Notes: generated from the letters alone by a model not told the origin. A DNA stretch of 64,000 nt from Lysobacterales bacterium (GCA_021648125.1 JAKITK010000004.1:1-64000); one strand, 5' to 3'; counted from the first letter of the stretch, positions 1 to 9,130 are shown. Made by a program: numbers and translations.

Positions 1-156
1 TACGGGCTCGAGGGTTTCGCAATAAGGCGCGCTACCGGAATGCCATTTACTTCCATCTTGGCGGACTAAACCTTTACCCTGAAGGCCTCGATAGGTAAAT
101 ATTACCCACTCGATCTGATGAAGACCCCTTTCTTTTAATGAGTCGGATGAATCACA
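1..156 (-). other. Open minus-strand frame at left edge, unrecognised
   Basis: The minus strand is open without a stop from position 156 to the window edge, 52 codons. The peptide has protein-like composition and includes EWVIFTYRGLQGKG and WHSGSAPYC. No ATG, GTG or TTG lies in the frame before the upstream stop at 157-159, so the start is missing: this is either a 5'-decayed gene or chance. I do not recognise the family. It sits back to back with a decayed hipA, so it may be part of the same degraded accessory patch. Confidence 0.25.
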
Positions 157-212
157 TTATTGTATGACTGAAGCTTTAACAATCCAGATTTTCACAAATA
201 CACTTTGGCAGG

Positions 213-767
213 ATGGAGTCTATTTATTCAATTCTGGAAGAGCCGCCCGCAAAGCCGTTACTGCATACAGATGTGCTTGCACGCCTGATTAAAATAATGC
301 AGGCTAAAGAATATTCAGGGGATACACAAACCTTGCTGGATCAAGCTGATGGTGTCGCCCAGTTTATCATCGAATGGGTACGCAGAGACCTATTGAATAT
401 CGCTTTTGGGAATTCTAATAACCATGGCAGAAATACCGCCTTTTTAAAAACAAACAATTATATTTCACTTGCGCAGATTTTTGATTTTGCCCCAATGAAG
501 GCCGATCCGGAAATAGTCACACGCAGTTTTACCTGGGGTCATGGTATGGAGCTTGGTGGCCATTATGATTTCCAGAAAATCAGTCTCCACCTTCAGCAGT
601 GGATAGAACCGGATAAACTACTTTCAGCACTTCAACAAACTGCTTCTCAGCTTTGTGGTCTACACAAAAGGTTGGAAAATCGGGGCGTACCCAATTCAAT
701 CACCGCTTTTCCTACTATAGGATTATCTCATCTTGAGGAAAAACTAAGTCAGTGGGGACTATTATGA
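213..767 (+). pseudogene. HipA-like kinase, 5'-truncated remnant
   Basis: The 184-residue frame matches only the C-terminal part of HipA-family Ser/Thr kinases, which are normally about 400-440 residues. Recognisable parts are the catalytic-loop region (FGNSNNHGRNTAF, about residues 66-78) and the following metal-binding segment (LAQIFDFAPM). In this family the catalytic loop usually reads like N-P-D-N-H-G-R-N; here the Asp position is Asn, so the kinase should be dead even apart from the lost N-terminus. An in-frame stop at 177-179 blocks any upstream extension. The stop codon overlaps the ATG of the Xre gene (ATGA at 764-767), so the operon order is toxin first, then DNA-binding partner. 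Family assignment is by motif recognition only. Confidence 0.7.
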
Positions 768-1120
768 AAGATACAAAATCTGGAAAATTGACGGGTAGGC
801 AACCACTGGCAAATAAACGAATAAATTTATCCAAGCAAGCGCGCGAGCAGTTATTGCTGGAAATCAGTACTGAAATATTACATGCAAAGCTGAGCAAAGG
901 TGCCGCACTAAAAAAACTCAGGTTACAACTATTTTCCGCAAGTCAGGCGGATTATGCCTCAATGGTAGGTATAGGCCGCAAGGCACTTTCAGAAATCGAG
1001 AATGATAAAGGCAACTACACCGAGGCCTTTTTACAAAAAGTGTTCGCACCCTTGGGGCTAGTGGTGACAGTCATTCCAAAAAACCTTGAGATTCTCAGAG
1101 AGACATTGAAGACAAGTTAG
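764..1120 (+). CDS. Xre-family HTH protein, HipB-like antitoxin
   Basis: This 118-residue protein has a Lys-rich N-terminus and a C-terminal helix-turn-helix of the Xre type (about residues 62-110, SQADYASMVGIGRKALSEIE followed by a helix around TEAFLQKVFAPLGL). The family role is to repress the toxin operon and hold the HipA-type kinase inactive. I chose ATG 764 because it overlaps the hipA stop as ATGA, the usual translational coupling; a GTG at 752 is also in frame. The partner kinase is truncated, so this is probably an orphan antitoxin that may still act as a DNA-binding regulator. Confidence 0.75.
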   Translation: MKDTKSGKLTGRQPLANKRINLSKQAREQLLLEISTEILHAKLSKGAALKKLRLQLFSASQADYASMVGIGRKALSEIENDKGNYTEAFLQKVFAPLGLVVTVIPKNLEILRETLKTS

Positions 1121-1641
1121 AATTACTCACACTTCAATAGCCTAGGTAGGGTAGGCATTTATGCTCACGCGTTACCGTCTGGCATTTTAAATTCCTTGCG
1201 CCAACTGACAAACATTGTCACTTAACGACAGCTACCGTCATTATTTTGCCGTTGTAAAATAGTTGCTCTTCCCAAGACAACCAACAATACCAACCCATTC
1301 ATCTGCTTTGTAATTTTAGGCACGCTAATTGCATTAAGTAACTTGCTAATGGAATTATTAGTAGTTTGCTAAACGGAGTTAGCATAAGGAATGCTAAGCA
1401 ATTTGCTATAGGGAGTTGGCAGTTTTAAGGGAGCTGAAACACCTGGCGACAGGTGCTAGAGTACGAAGGAAGGGAGCTGGGGCAAATGGGGATTCGCATC
1501 AGTAAGCCGAGCGGCGTGGGGGTAGAATTTCACGCCGCACTTTCGGTTTTTGTAAAAATGAAGTATCGTTAGCGTGTTGTCACGGATGTGCAGCATATAA
1601 TTTTGAACCAATTATATCCCGGGAGGGACAAGGAAATGAAT
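1121..1641. other. Gene-free spacer with several inverted repeats
   Basis: About 520 bases separate the Xre gene from the pilin gene and no convincing reading frame is seen. It holds a degenerate copy of the dispersed GGCATTTATGCC-type palindrome (1146-1172), a 6-bp inverted repeat TGCTAA/TTAGCA (1367-1384) among several TTGCTA-like words, a perfect hairpin CACCTG-GCGA-CAGGTG (1440-1455) and a larger hairpin at 1511-1538. The pilin promoter must lie here. I searched for a sigma-54 GG-N10-GC pair and found none that was convincing. Confidence 0.5.
1511..1551 (+). terminator. Hairpin with trailing T run upstream of pilin
   Basis: GCGGCGTG at 1511-1518 is perfectly complementary to CACGCCGC at 1531-1538 across a 12-base loop, and a T-rich stretch reaches 1551. 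It may be a weak terminator for transcription entering from the hip remnant, or a leader hairpin of the pilin mRNA. The T run lies about nine bases from the stem, which is loose for an intrinsic terminator. Confidence 0.35.
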
Positions 1642-2076
1642 ATGAAAAACTTTAAAACTATTAAACGAATCCAATCTGGTTTTACTTTGATTGAGTTGAT
1701 GATTGTTATTGCGATTATCGCTATCTTGGTAGCACTGGCTATACCAGCGTATCAAGATTACTCCATACGCACGAAAAACTCAGAAGCCATCTCAGTGTCT
1801 GGGTCAGCAAAACTCGCTATTGCAGAAACCTGTCAGACTACCAACAGTGTTAACAACAACGGTTATGTATTTACAGCCTCCAAGTATGTTACCTCGGTAA
1901 CCCCAGGTGGTAGCTGTGCAGAACCAACCGTCACCGCCGTAAGCTCAACAAATACCGGCGGGCCAACTGCAACTTTCCTCTTCACTGGAAATTACGCTGT
2001 AAACACTGGCAGAATTGACTGGGTCTGCACATCATCCGGTGCAACACCTGCACAGGTACCTGCAGATTGCAGATAA
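1642..2076 (+). CDS. pilA: Type IV major pilin (PilA-like)
   Basis: This 144-residue prepilin has a short basic leader ([13 protein letters not shown]) and then the class IVa cleavage/N-methylation site G|FTLIE, with Glu5 present, and a hydrophobic helix ending near IPAYQDY. Two Cys in the distal half (IAETCQ and the C-terminal WVCTSS/ADCR region) could form the D-loop disulfide; a third lies at GGSCAE. I chose ATG 1642 because the AAGGA at 1630-1634 is about seven bases upstream, whereas ATG 1636 is too close. It is followed by a strong terminator and then pilB-pilC-pilD, the classic pil cluster order, so this is probably the main pilus subunit, processed by the neighbouring PilD. Confidence 0.9.
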   Translation: MKNFKTIKRIQSGFTLIELMIVIAIIAILVALAIPAYQDYSIRTKNSEAISVSGSAKLAIAETCQTTNSVNNNGYVFTASKYVTSVTPGGSCAEPTVTAVSSTNTGGPTATFLFTGNYAVNTGRIDWVCTSSGATPAQVPADCR

Positions 2077-2119
2077 TGAATGATAATATCTATTGATTAG
2101 ATTTTTTCATGAGTATTTA

Positions 2120-2147
2120 AACCCTCACTACGGTGGGGGTTTTTTTT
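2120..2147 (+). terminator. Rho-independent terminator after pilA
   Basis: ACCCTCAC (2121-2128) pairs with GTGGGGGT (one G-U pair) across a short loop and is followed directly by a run of eight Ts. It separates the abundant pilin transcript from pilB. The stretch 2148-2386 beyond it is AT-rich and shows a -10-like TATAAT at 2235-2240 without a good -35, so pilB may have its own promoter. Confidence 0.85.
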
Positions 2148-2386
2148 AATGGCAAACGCCTTAATCAATATATATTGGCAAATCCTGAGTTTACCCCTAC
2201 ATTGCTAGATAACACATTAAATTATAATTCAAGCTATAATAATAATTAATGGTAATTAGCCTAAGGGCTACTGGCGGATGCAAGGATAGCAGAAACCATA
2301 TAAGTTAATACATTACAAGCTAGTAGGATTTCCTAGGGGAATATCTATAGGCCAAGAATAATCACACGGGGAGCGGGGATAAATCT

Positions 2387-4108
2387 ATGAACACGGATGT
2401 AAAAACCACCGTACGCTTAAACGGGCTTGCCCGACGGCTGCTTAATGCCGGCGCACTTGATGCCGATACTGCCCGTGATGCCATCCATAGCGCCAGTCAC
2501 AGCGGCTCTACTCTGCTGGGTTACTTAATTGCCAACAATCTGGTACCACTAGACCAGCTTGCCACCGCAGCCGCCGCTGAATTTGGTATTCCCCTAGTGG
2601 ATATCAATGCCCTCGATCTTAAAGATGCACCGATTAGCCTTATCAGTGATACATTGTTAAACCGGCATAAATTATTACCTGTTTTTGTACGCGGAAAAAC
2701 CCTGTTTGTGGCTACCGCTGACCCAACCAATCAGCTGGCACTGGATGAAGTATCTTTTAACTCCGGATTAATCGTAGAACCCTTGATTGTAGCCGCGGAT
2801 AGATTGAATGCAGCCATCGAAAGTGCTGACAATGCCCAGGATACCAGTTTTGATGATTTTGGTGACGATGATGATGATATCCTCAGCAATTTGGAAGCCG
2901 ATTCTAGTGCACTAGAACAAGAATCAACGGAAGATAACGCCGCCGATGAAGCCCCAGTGGTGCGCTTTGTCAGTAAAATATTACTGGATGCCATCCGCAA
3001 GGCGGCATCCGACATCCATTTTGAACCCTACGAAGATCGCTACCGAGTTCGCTATCGGCTCGATGGGGTGTTAAAACAGGTCGCATCACCACCCAACCTG
3101 ATGGCGCGCCGCATTGCATCGCGGCTTAAAGTTATGGCCGAACTCGACATTGCCGAGCGCCGGGTACCCCAGGATGGGCGCTTAAAACTGACCTTGTCAA
3201 AGAAAAAATCCGTTGATTTCCGGGTCAGCACGCTGCCTACGCTGTTTGGTGAAAAAATTGTATTGCGTATTTTAGACTCATCGGTCACCCGACTAGGCAT
3301 CGAGGTATTGGGCTTTGAGGAAAAACAACAAGAGGACTTTCTTAGCGCAGTGAACAAACCTTATGGCATGGTGCTGGTTACTGGGCCAACCGGTAGTGGT
3401 AAAACCGTAACCCTGTATACAGCGCTTAATATTTTGAATGACGATGGCCGCAATATCTCTACGGTTGAAGATCCGGTGGAAATCCGGGTTGAAGGGATTA
3501 ACCAAGTACAACAAAACATTAAAGCAGGTCTAACCTTTGCCAAAGCCCTGCGATCGTTTTTACGCCAAGACCCCGATGTAATTATGGTAGGTGAGATTCG
3601 AGACTTGGAAACTGCAGATATCGCCATTAAAGCCGCACAAACAGGCCACCTGGTGCTTTCCACTTTGCATACTAACGATGCCTCGGAATCCATCACCCGG
3701 CTCTCACAAATGGGGGTCGCAGCCTTCAATATTATTTCTGCGGTTAACATCGTTTTAGCACAACGGCTGGTACGGGTGTTACACAAATGCAAACATGCCG
3801 AAGACATTCCCGCTACCGCAATGCTGGAATTAGGCTATAGTGAAGAAGAAATAAACAATAAATTCACCCTCTTTGCACCTACAGGATGTAGTGCATGTAC
3901 TGATGGTTATAAAGGTCGTAGTGGTATTTTTGAAGTCATGCCCATCACTACAGAGCTGAAAGACATTATTTTAAAGGGCGGTAACGCCCTGGAAATTGCC
4001 ACCCAGGCGCGCAGCGAAGGGATTATCGACCTGCGCAGGGCGGCTCTTAATAAAGTTAGCCTTGGCATTACCGGGCTGGCTGAAATCAACCGTGTAACCA
4101 AGGACTGA
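2387..4108 (+). CDS. pilB: Type IV pilus extension ATPase PilB
   Basis: A 573-residue GspE/PilB-family secretion ATPase. The N-terminal N1/MshEN-type domain covers about residues 1-150, followed by an acidic linker rich in Asp and Glu (about 153-188), then the ATPase. Walker A is GPTGSGKT near 333-340; the Asp box STVEDPVE, Walker B region IMVGEIRD (about 399-406) and His box TGHLVLSTLHTND follow. A Cys-containing region near 467-504 (HKCKHA, GCSACTDGYKGR) matches the family's metal-binding insertion. It powers pilus polymerisation at the inner membrane with PilC. pilC begins four bases after its stop, so the two are one operon. Confidence 0.97.
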   Translation: MNTDVKTTVRLNGLARRLLNAGALDADTARDAIHSASHSGSTLLGYLIANNLVPLDQLATAAAAEFGIPLVDINALDLKDAPISLISDTLLNRHKLLPVFVRGKTLFVATADPTNQLALDEVSFNSGLIVEPLIVAADRLNAAIESADNAQDTSFDDFGDDDDDILSNLEADSSALEQESTEDNAADEAPVVRFVSKILLDAIRKAASDIHFEPYEDRYRVRYRLDGVLKQVASPPNLMARRIASRLKVMAELDIAERRVPQDGRLKLTLSKKKSVDFRVSTLPTLFGEKIVLRILDSSVTRLGIEVLGFEEKQQEDFLSAVNKPYGMVLVTGPTGSGKTVTLYTALNILNDDGRNISTVEDPVEIRVEGINQVQQNIKAGLTFAKALRSFLRQDPDVIMVGEIRDLETADIAIKAAQTGHLVLSTLHTNDASESITRLSQMGVAAFNIISAVNIVLAQRLVRVLHKCKHAEDIPATAMLELGYSEEEINNKFTLFAPTGCSACTDGYKGRSGIFEVMPITTELKDIILKGGNALEIATQARSEGIIDLRRAALNKVSLGITGLAEINRVTKD

Positions 4109-4112
4109 AATC

Positions 4113-5333
4113 ATGGCGGCAAAAATAACAGAACTGGAATTGTATCTCTGGGAAGGACGAGATAAACGCGGCAAAAAACTCAAGGGTCAGCAATCCGGTC
4201 GCAACCAGAACCTGATTCGGGCGGAACTACGCCGTCAGGGCATCACCCCGACCCGGGTCAGACGCAAACCCAAACCGCTCTTTGGTGGCGCCGGAAGACC
4301 CATCACCCCCAAAGAAATTGCGGTTTTTTCCCGACAACTGGCGACTATGCTCAAGTCAGGAGTACCGCTTGTGGGTTCGCTTGAAATTATTCAGCATGGC
4401 AGCAGCAACCCACGCATGGGTAAAATGATAAGCGATATTCGGCAGGATATCGAAAGCGGCTCGACCCTGGCTGAATCACTGGCCAAACACCCGGTTCAAT
4501 TCGATGAACTTTACCAAAACCTAGTAAATGCCGGCGAACAAGCCGGTGTGCTTGACGGCCTGCTTGAGTCCATTGCAACCTATAAAGAGCGGGTAGAAAG
4601 CATAAAAGGCAAGATTAAAAAGGCATTGTTTTATCCTATAGCGGTAATTGCGATCGCTTTTGTTGTAGCGGGCATTTTATTGGTATTTGTAATTCCACAG
4701 TTTGAAGAAACCTTTGCAAGCTTTGGTGCCGACCTACCAGCTTTTACTGCAATGGTAGTGAGTATTTCCCGAAATGTCCGTGATCACGGTCTGCTGTATC
4801 TGATGATATTCGCAGCCATAGTATTTGGCTTGATTTTCGCGAAAAAACGCTCTGTTGGCTTTCAGCACTGGATAGACCGGGCATCCCTCAAAATACCAGT
4901 AATTGGCCCGATACTAGAAAAAGCAGCACTGGCGCGATTCGCACGCACACTGGCCACAACATTTGCCGCAGGCGTACCGTTAGTTGATGCGCTAAAAATT
5001 GTTTCCGGCTCTACCGGTAATCAGGTTTATAATTCTGCTACAAAAGAAGTTCGTGATGATGTTGCAGTAGGTCATAGCCTGAAGCTCGCGATGGAACAAA
5101 CCGGTGTTTTCCCGCACATGGTCATCCAAATGACCGCGATTGGTGAAGAGGCAGGTTCTCTAGATGATATGCTGAATAAAGTCGCCGATTTTTATGAAGA
5201 AGAAGTTAATGATTCAGTCGATGCCATGTCGAGCCTGATCGAACCTTTTGTGATTGTTATTATTGGCACAATGGTTGGTGGCATGGTTGTGGCCATGTAC
5301 CTGCCAATTTTCAAGCTCGCTGCGGTAATGTAG
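4113..5333 (+). CDS. pilC: Type IV pilus inner-membrane platform PilC
   Basis: This 406-residue GspF/PilC-family protein has two T2SSF domains, the first beginning around IAVFSRQLATMLKSGVPL and the second around ALARFARTLATTFAAGVPL. Each is followed by transmembrane helices (AVIAIAFVVAGILLVFVIP, and the C-terminal VIVIIGTMVGGMVVAMYLPIF). The role known for the family is the platform that couples PilB motion to insertion of pilins. It lies between pilB and pilD with spacings of 4 and 11 bases. Confidence 0.97.
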   Translation: MAAKITELELYLWEGRDKRGKKLKGQQSGRNQNLIRAELRRQGITPTRVRRKPKPLFGGAGRPITPKEIAVFSRQLATMLKSGVPLVGSLEIIQHGSSNPRMGKMISDIRQDIESGSTLAESLAKHPVQFDELYQNLVNAGEQAGVLDGLLESIATYKERVESIKGKIKKALFYPIAVIAIAFVVAGILLVFVIPQFEETFASFGADLPAFTAMVVSISRNVRDHGLLYLMIFAAIVFGLIFAKKRSVGFQHWIDRASLKIPVIGPILEKAALARFARTLATTFAAGVPLVDALKIVSGSTGNQVYNSATKEVRDDVAVGHSLKLAMEQTGVFPHMVIQMTAIGEEAGSLDDMLNKVADFYEEEVNDSVDAMSSLIEPFVIVIIGTMVGGMVVAMYLPIFKLAAVM

Positions 5334-5344
5334 GCAATCACTGA

Positions 5345-6241
5345 ATGCAAATAATGACCGATCTGGGGCAAATTTTGTCCCAGAACCTTACACTTTTACT
5401 CAGCTTGGCTACGGTATTCGGTCTGTTGGTTGGCAGCTTTCTCAATGTAGTTATCCTACGCCAGCCCAAGCGCATGTTTTACCAATGGCGCCAACAATGC
5501 CAACAGCTACTCACAGACAACCAAGATAACCTGACATCACCATCAGATGATAACGCACCACCGGGTATCGTAAAACAGCGGTCATTTTGCCCACAGTGTA
5601 AACATTCGTTATCTGCCCTAGATAATATCCCGCTTTTGAGTTACCTGATACTGCGCGGCAAGTGCCGCTACTGCAAGAAAAAAATATCCGATCGTTATCC
5701 CCTAGTTGAATTGTTATCCGCATTGATTTCAGTTGCAGTTGTCTGGCATTTTGGTTATTCAATTGAGTCAGTATTCGTGCTGGTGTTCAGTTACACCCTG
5801 ATAGTACTTGCTGGCATAGATATTGATCACCAACTGTTGCCGGATGAAATCGTCCTGCCATTGCTGTGGATTGGCCTATTGCATAGTCTAACTGTGGGAG
5901 GAGTAAGCCCGGCTGATGCCATATTAGGTGCGGTGGCTGGCTATTTAATCCTCTGGTCTATATTCCAGCTGTTCAAGTTGCTGACGGGCAAAGAGGGTAT
6001 GGGCTATGGTGATTTCAAACTACTCGCCGCACTGGGCGCCTGGTTAGGCTGGCAGATGCTGCCACTGGTGGTGTTACTTTCTTCACTGCTTGGGGCGGTA
6101 ATCGGCGGGATTATGCTCGCGGTACGGCGTAAAGGCAGCCAGGCTATCCCCTTTGGACCATACCTAGCAATAGCGGGCTGGATTGCACTACTTTGGGGTA
6201 AGCAACTTAGTGATTATTACCTCAGAACAATGGGTTTATAG
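5345..6241 (+). CDS. pilD: Prepilin peptidase/N-methyltransferase PilD
   Basis: A 298-residue polytopic aspartic protease that removes prepilin leaders and methylates the new N-terminus. The N-terminal cytoplasmic domain carries two CxxC pairs (CPQC near 82-85 and CRYC near 107-110). The two catalytic Asp lie in the GIDIDHQLLPDE and GMGYGDFKLL segments, matching the GxGD protease family. About eight hydrophobic segments follow. ATG 5345 is used; ATG 5354 is an alternative three codons in. Substrates visible in this window are PilA, FimT, PilV, PilW, PilX and PilE. Confidence 0.96.
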   Translation: MQIMTDLGQILSQNLTLLLSLATVFGLLVGSFLNVVILRQPKRMFYQWRQQCQQLLTDNQDNLTSPSDDNAPPGIVKQRSFCPQCKHSLSALDNIPLLSYLILRGKCRYCKKKISDRYPLVELLSALISVAVVWHFGYSIESVFVLVFSYTLIVLAGIDIDHQLLPDEIVLPLLWIGLLHSLTVGGVSPADAILGAVAGYLILWSIFQLFKLLTGKEGMGYGDFKLLAALGAWLGWQMLPLVVLLSSLLGAVIGGIMLAVRRKGSQAIPFGPYLAIAGWIALLWGKQLSDYYLRTMGL

Positions 6242-6249
6242 CTCGCGTA

Positions 6250-6906
6250 ATGCGTTCTGAACACCCGAAAACTTCAGCCTTTGTGATCGCTCTTACTGGC
6301 GGTATAGCTTCCGGAAAAACCGCAGTGTCAGATGCTTTCGCTGAACTGGGAGTTACCGTTGTTGACACCGACTTGATAGCTCGTGAAGTCGTTTTACCCC
6401 AAACTGTCGGGCTTGCTGAAATTATTGTACAGTTTGGTGAACAAGTCGTCGACGGAAAGGGACTGCTCAATCGTAAATATTTACGAGAAATTATATTTTC
6501 TGACGCTGACAAACGAAAACGCCTCGAATCCATTCTGCACCCGTTAATCAGGGTAGCCGCAATCGTTCAGTTACAAGCCGTAACTTCGAAACTGGCCTTA
6601 CTCGTTGTACCACTGCTTGCAGAAGTGAGTCGACAAAATAACAGTTATCAGTGGGTAGACAGAATACTAGTGGTTGATGTAGGACCGACAACGCAAGTTC
6701 AACGATTAACTACCAGAGACCACATAAACATAAAACAGGCAAAGGCTATTCTTGCAAGTCAGGTTGGTCGTCAGCAACGGAATTCACTCGCCGACGATAT
6801 TATCAGTAACGAAAACAGCAGAGTTAGTTTAGTCACCGAAGTTAAAAAACTACATAATAAATATCTAAAACTCGCTGCGGCAAAAACCGCTAGGGCTTTG
6901 TCATAA
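6250..6906 (+). CDS. coaE: Dephospho-CoA kinase CoaE
   Basis: This 218-residue P-loop kinase catalyses the last step of coenzyme A synthesis, phosphorylating the 3'-OH of dephospho-CoA. The Walker A is GGIASGKT near the N-terminus, followed by VVDTDLIAREVV and the HPLIR...PLLAE...ILVVDV core. It starts eight bases after pilD, the usual pilD-coaE arrangement. The yacG/zapD genes that often follow coaE are not here; a large membrane protein follows instead. A second, diverged coaE fragment lies 2 kb downstream, so this copy may not be the ancestral one. Confidence 0.95.
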   Translation: MRSEHPKTSAFVIALTGGIASGKTAVSDAFAELGVTVVDTDLIAREVVLPQTVGLAEIIVQFGEQVVDGKGLLNRKYLREIIFSDADKRKRLESILHPLIRVAAIVQLQAVTSKLALLVVPLLAEVSRQNNSYQWVDRILVVDVGPTTQVQRLTTRDHINIKQAKAILASQVGRQQRNSLADDIISNENSRVSLVTEVKKLHNKYLKLAAAKTARALS

Positions 6907-6916
6907 TAGGGATTAT

Positions 6917-8965
6917 ATGAGCTGGTTTGCATACACTGAACAACGAAAGAAATTTATTATTACAGGGGTAACAATCCTTTGTGTAGCAATACTGTTTCTG
7001 ACGGCGAGGAGAAATGTCTTTTCATTCGACGGGTATTGGCACCTGCAAACAGGCCTGGACTGGCTGAGGGCGGGCCTGAATCCCTGGGTAGATCATTTCA
7101 GCTATACATTCAATGGTGATTCCATATCAGGCTCACCTTATATATTTCAAGCGCTATTGGCTGGCCTGGTGAGTCTTTTTGGACTGGAGCCAGGCTTCCA
7201 AATTTATAAATTTATTAGCTTTAGCGCTCTTATAACACTGTATATTGTGTTCCTGCACAAACTCAACTCTAAAGCTATAATTTATGTACTGGTGCTACCG
7301 CTGGTGGTAGTGCTATTGCAGTACAGAAACATGGCCCGGCCTGAGCTTATCAGTTACTGTTTATCCGTGATTGCCATAATGCTGTATTATCGCGCTAGGT
7401 CGAATATGACTGTCGCTAATATGCTACCCATACTTGTGCTCATGCTATTTTGGGTCAATTATCATAACCCTATCTTTGGCTATATAATATTTTTTGGATA
7501 TTTCGTTGATCTCGGATTACAAAATCTACAACAAAAAGTCAATCAGGAATCATGGATAATATGGCTGGGTTGGGGTCTTGCTATCGTAATGGTTGGGTTT
7601 TTAACCCCATATTTTCAACACCCACTGATTAGTCTACTGACCTTTGATCCCGCGTGGAAAGACCTCATTCAGGAATATACACCTGCAATTAATTTGTACC
7701 ATAAATCACCCGCAATTTATGTCTTATTGCTAATCTCCCTGATCACACTATTTCTATTGATCAAAAAAAGACAGCTTGGGTTAATTATTGTTTATGTAAT
7801 TATATCTTACGGCGCGATATCAATGGGACGACTGGTTGCCCCATCTGGGATTATTATATTATGTATTTTTATCTGGCTGGCAAGTGAAGTAGATTTTGAA
7901 ATGTTCTTGAGCAAAGCCAAAGGGTTAACCGCTAATATTATCGGGGCAATTGTTTTTTTAATGTTTGCCATCACGCTATGGATTGGCGTTATCACCGCGC
8001 GCAACCTAATGCAGGAAAATTTATTAACTAACGCTCGTTTTCCTGCCGCTATTATCGAGTATATGCAAAACAATAATATTTCGGGAAGAATTTTTAATAA
8101 TTATGAAATGGGCGGCTACCTGATATATTCGCTGTCACCGAAAAGCACCGTATATATTGACGGTCGTACTGATATTCTTTATCCAAGCGATCATTTTAAT
8201 CGCTACCTCGAAACCATGAAATCAACCGCAAGTCTGGAGGAACAAATTGAGCAATATGATATTAACCTTGCTTTTCTAGTAAACAACTACTACACATTTT
8301 ACTTAATGGCGGGAACCAAAGACATACATCTAGACTATGTAGGTGCAAAGTATTCTTTATACAGGAAACACAACCCTAATTTTCCACTGTTTGGTAAGTT
8401 ACTTGTCATCCCGGCTTGCTGGAATCCTGCAATGACACCCATGCTTCAAGCTGAAGCAGATAAAGCAACAAAGGTACTTCCAGAGTACTCTCCCTTGCAT
8501 GCATTTATTCAATCGGTACTGAGCTATTCATTTACAGAGGATAAAGAAGCATATCTTCTGGGCCAAGAAAAGGTAACTGAGCGAACGGATTTTGAAATTC
8601 GATTCCTGCATTACCAGGCAATCCAAAAGGAGCAATACCTTTTAGCTATTGAACTTTCTAAATTCATTAAAGAGCAAACATTTAAAGATTTTTTAACCAT
8701 TGCGCTAGCTAACATTCATCTTGGAAGGCTGGGTGATGCAGAGCGAGCATTAGATACAACAACAAAAGTCAGATGGCCCAATATGAGGGATGTCGACTTA
8801 GCACTATTATATCGGTTATTAGAACATATTCGACAACATGGTGAATTTGAGATTATAGAACAATCCTACTTTGACTCACTAAATGATAGTACTGCCAATC
8901 ATCGTAGTACTTCTGAATTACACTTGCCTGATTACAATGATTTCTGTCCAGTCAACGGAATATAA
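6917..8965 (+). CDS. Polytopic WHL/DGR-type membrane protein, possible GT-C glycosyltransferase
   Basis: This 682-residue protein has about ten or more hydrophobic segments in its first 380 residues and a soluble C-terminal half. The first loop reads GYWHLQTGLDWLRAG..DHFSYTFNG, and the post-membrane region reads NYEMGGYLIYSLSP followed by VYIDGRTDILYP. I recognise this pattern pair from a broad family of uncharacterised bacterial membrane proteins with a GT-C-like layout; the last 200 residues look helical, perhaps TPR-like. It starts ten bases after coaE. The convergent downstream operon encodes GT2 and GtrA proteins, which suggests a lipid-linked sugar acceptor step. Enzyme activity and substrate are not shown by sequence. 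Confidence 0.7.
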   Translation: MSWFAYTEQRKKFIITGVTILCVAILFLTARRNVFSFDGYWHLQTGLDWLRAGLNPWVDHFSYTFNGDSISGSPYIFQALLAGLVSLFGLEPGFQIYKFISFSALITLYIVFLHKLNSKAIIYVLVLPLVVVLLQYRNMARPELISYCLSVIAIMLYYRARSNMTVANMLPILVLMLFWVNYHNPIFGYIIFFGYFVDLGLQNLQQKVNQESWIIWLGWGLAIVMVGFLTPYFQHPLISLLTFDPAWKDLIQEYTPAINLYHKSPAIYVLLLISLITLFLLIKKRQLGLIIVYVIISYGAISMGRLVAPSGIIILCIFIWLASEVDFEMFLSKAKGLTANIIGAIVFLMFAITLWIGVITARNLMQENLLTNARFPAAIIEYMQNNNISGRIFNNYEMGGYLIYSLSPKSTVYIDGRTDILYPSDHFNRYLETMKSTASLEEQIEQYDINLAFLVNNYYTFYLMAGTKDIHLDYVGAKYSLYRKHNPNFPLFGKLLVIPACWNPAMTPMLQAEADKATKVLPEYSPLHAFIQSVLSYSFTEDKEAYLLGQEKVTERTDFEIRFLHYQAIQKEQYLLAIELSKFIKEQTFKDFLTIALANIHLGRLGDAERALDTTTKVRWPNMRDVDLALLYRLLEHIRQHGEFEIIEQSYFDSLNDSTANHRSTSELHLPDYNDFCPVNGI

Positions 8966-8986
8966 CGAGGCACAAAATAATCTTAA

Positions 8987-9130
8987 TGCTTGATACGCTC
9001 CGAGGCCATTAGGCAATTACAGCAAGTTGATGCCCCGCTGGCAATATTGGTTATTCCACTGTTGGCAGAAAGCCTAGACAGCGGCAATGCCTATCAGTGG
9101 GTTGATCGGGTGTTGGTGGTGGCTAGCTGG
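8987..9130 (+). pseudogene. Stranded fragment of a second coaE
   Basis: From the TTG at 8990 the frame reads LIRSEAIRQLQ, then LAILVIPLLAES, then YQWVDRVLVV. This lines up with HPLIRVAAIVQLQ, LALLVVPLLAEV and YQWVDRILVV of the intact CoaE at 6250-6906. Only about 46 residues of the middle of the enzyme remain. There is no P-loop half, the match ends near 9125, and a TAA sits just upstream at 8984-8986. The DNA is clearly diverged from the intact gene, so this is an old or foreign copy rather than a fresh duplication. A 69-residue frame runs on to 9199 but overlaps the gtrA-like gene. Confidence 0.75.
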
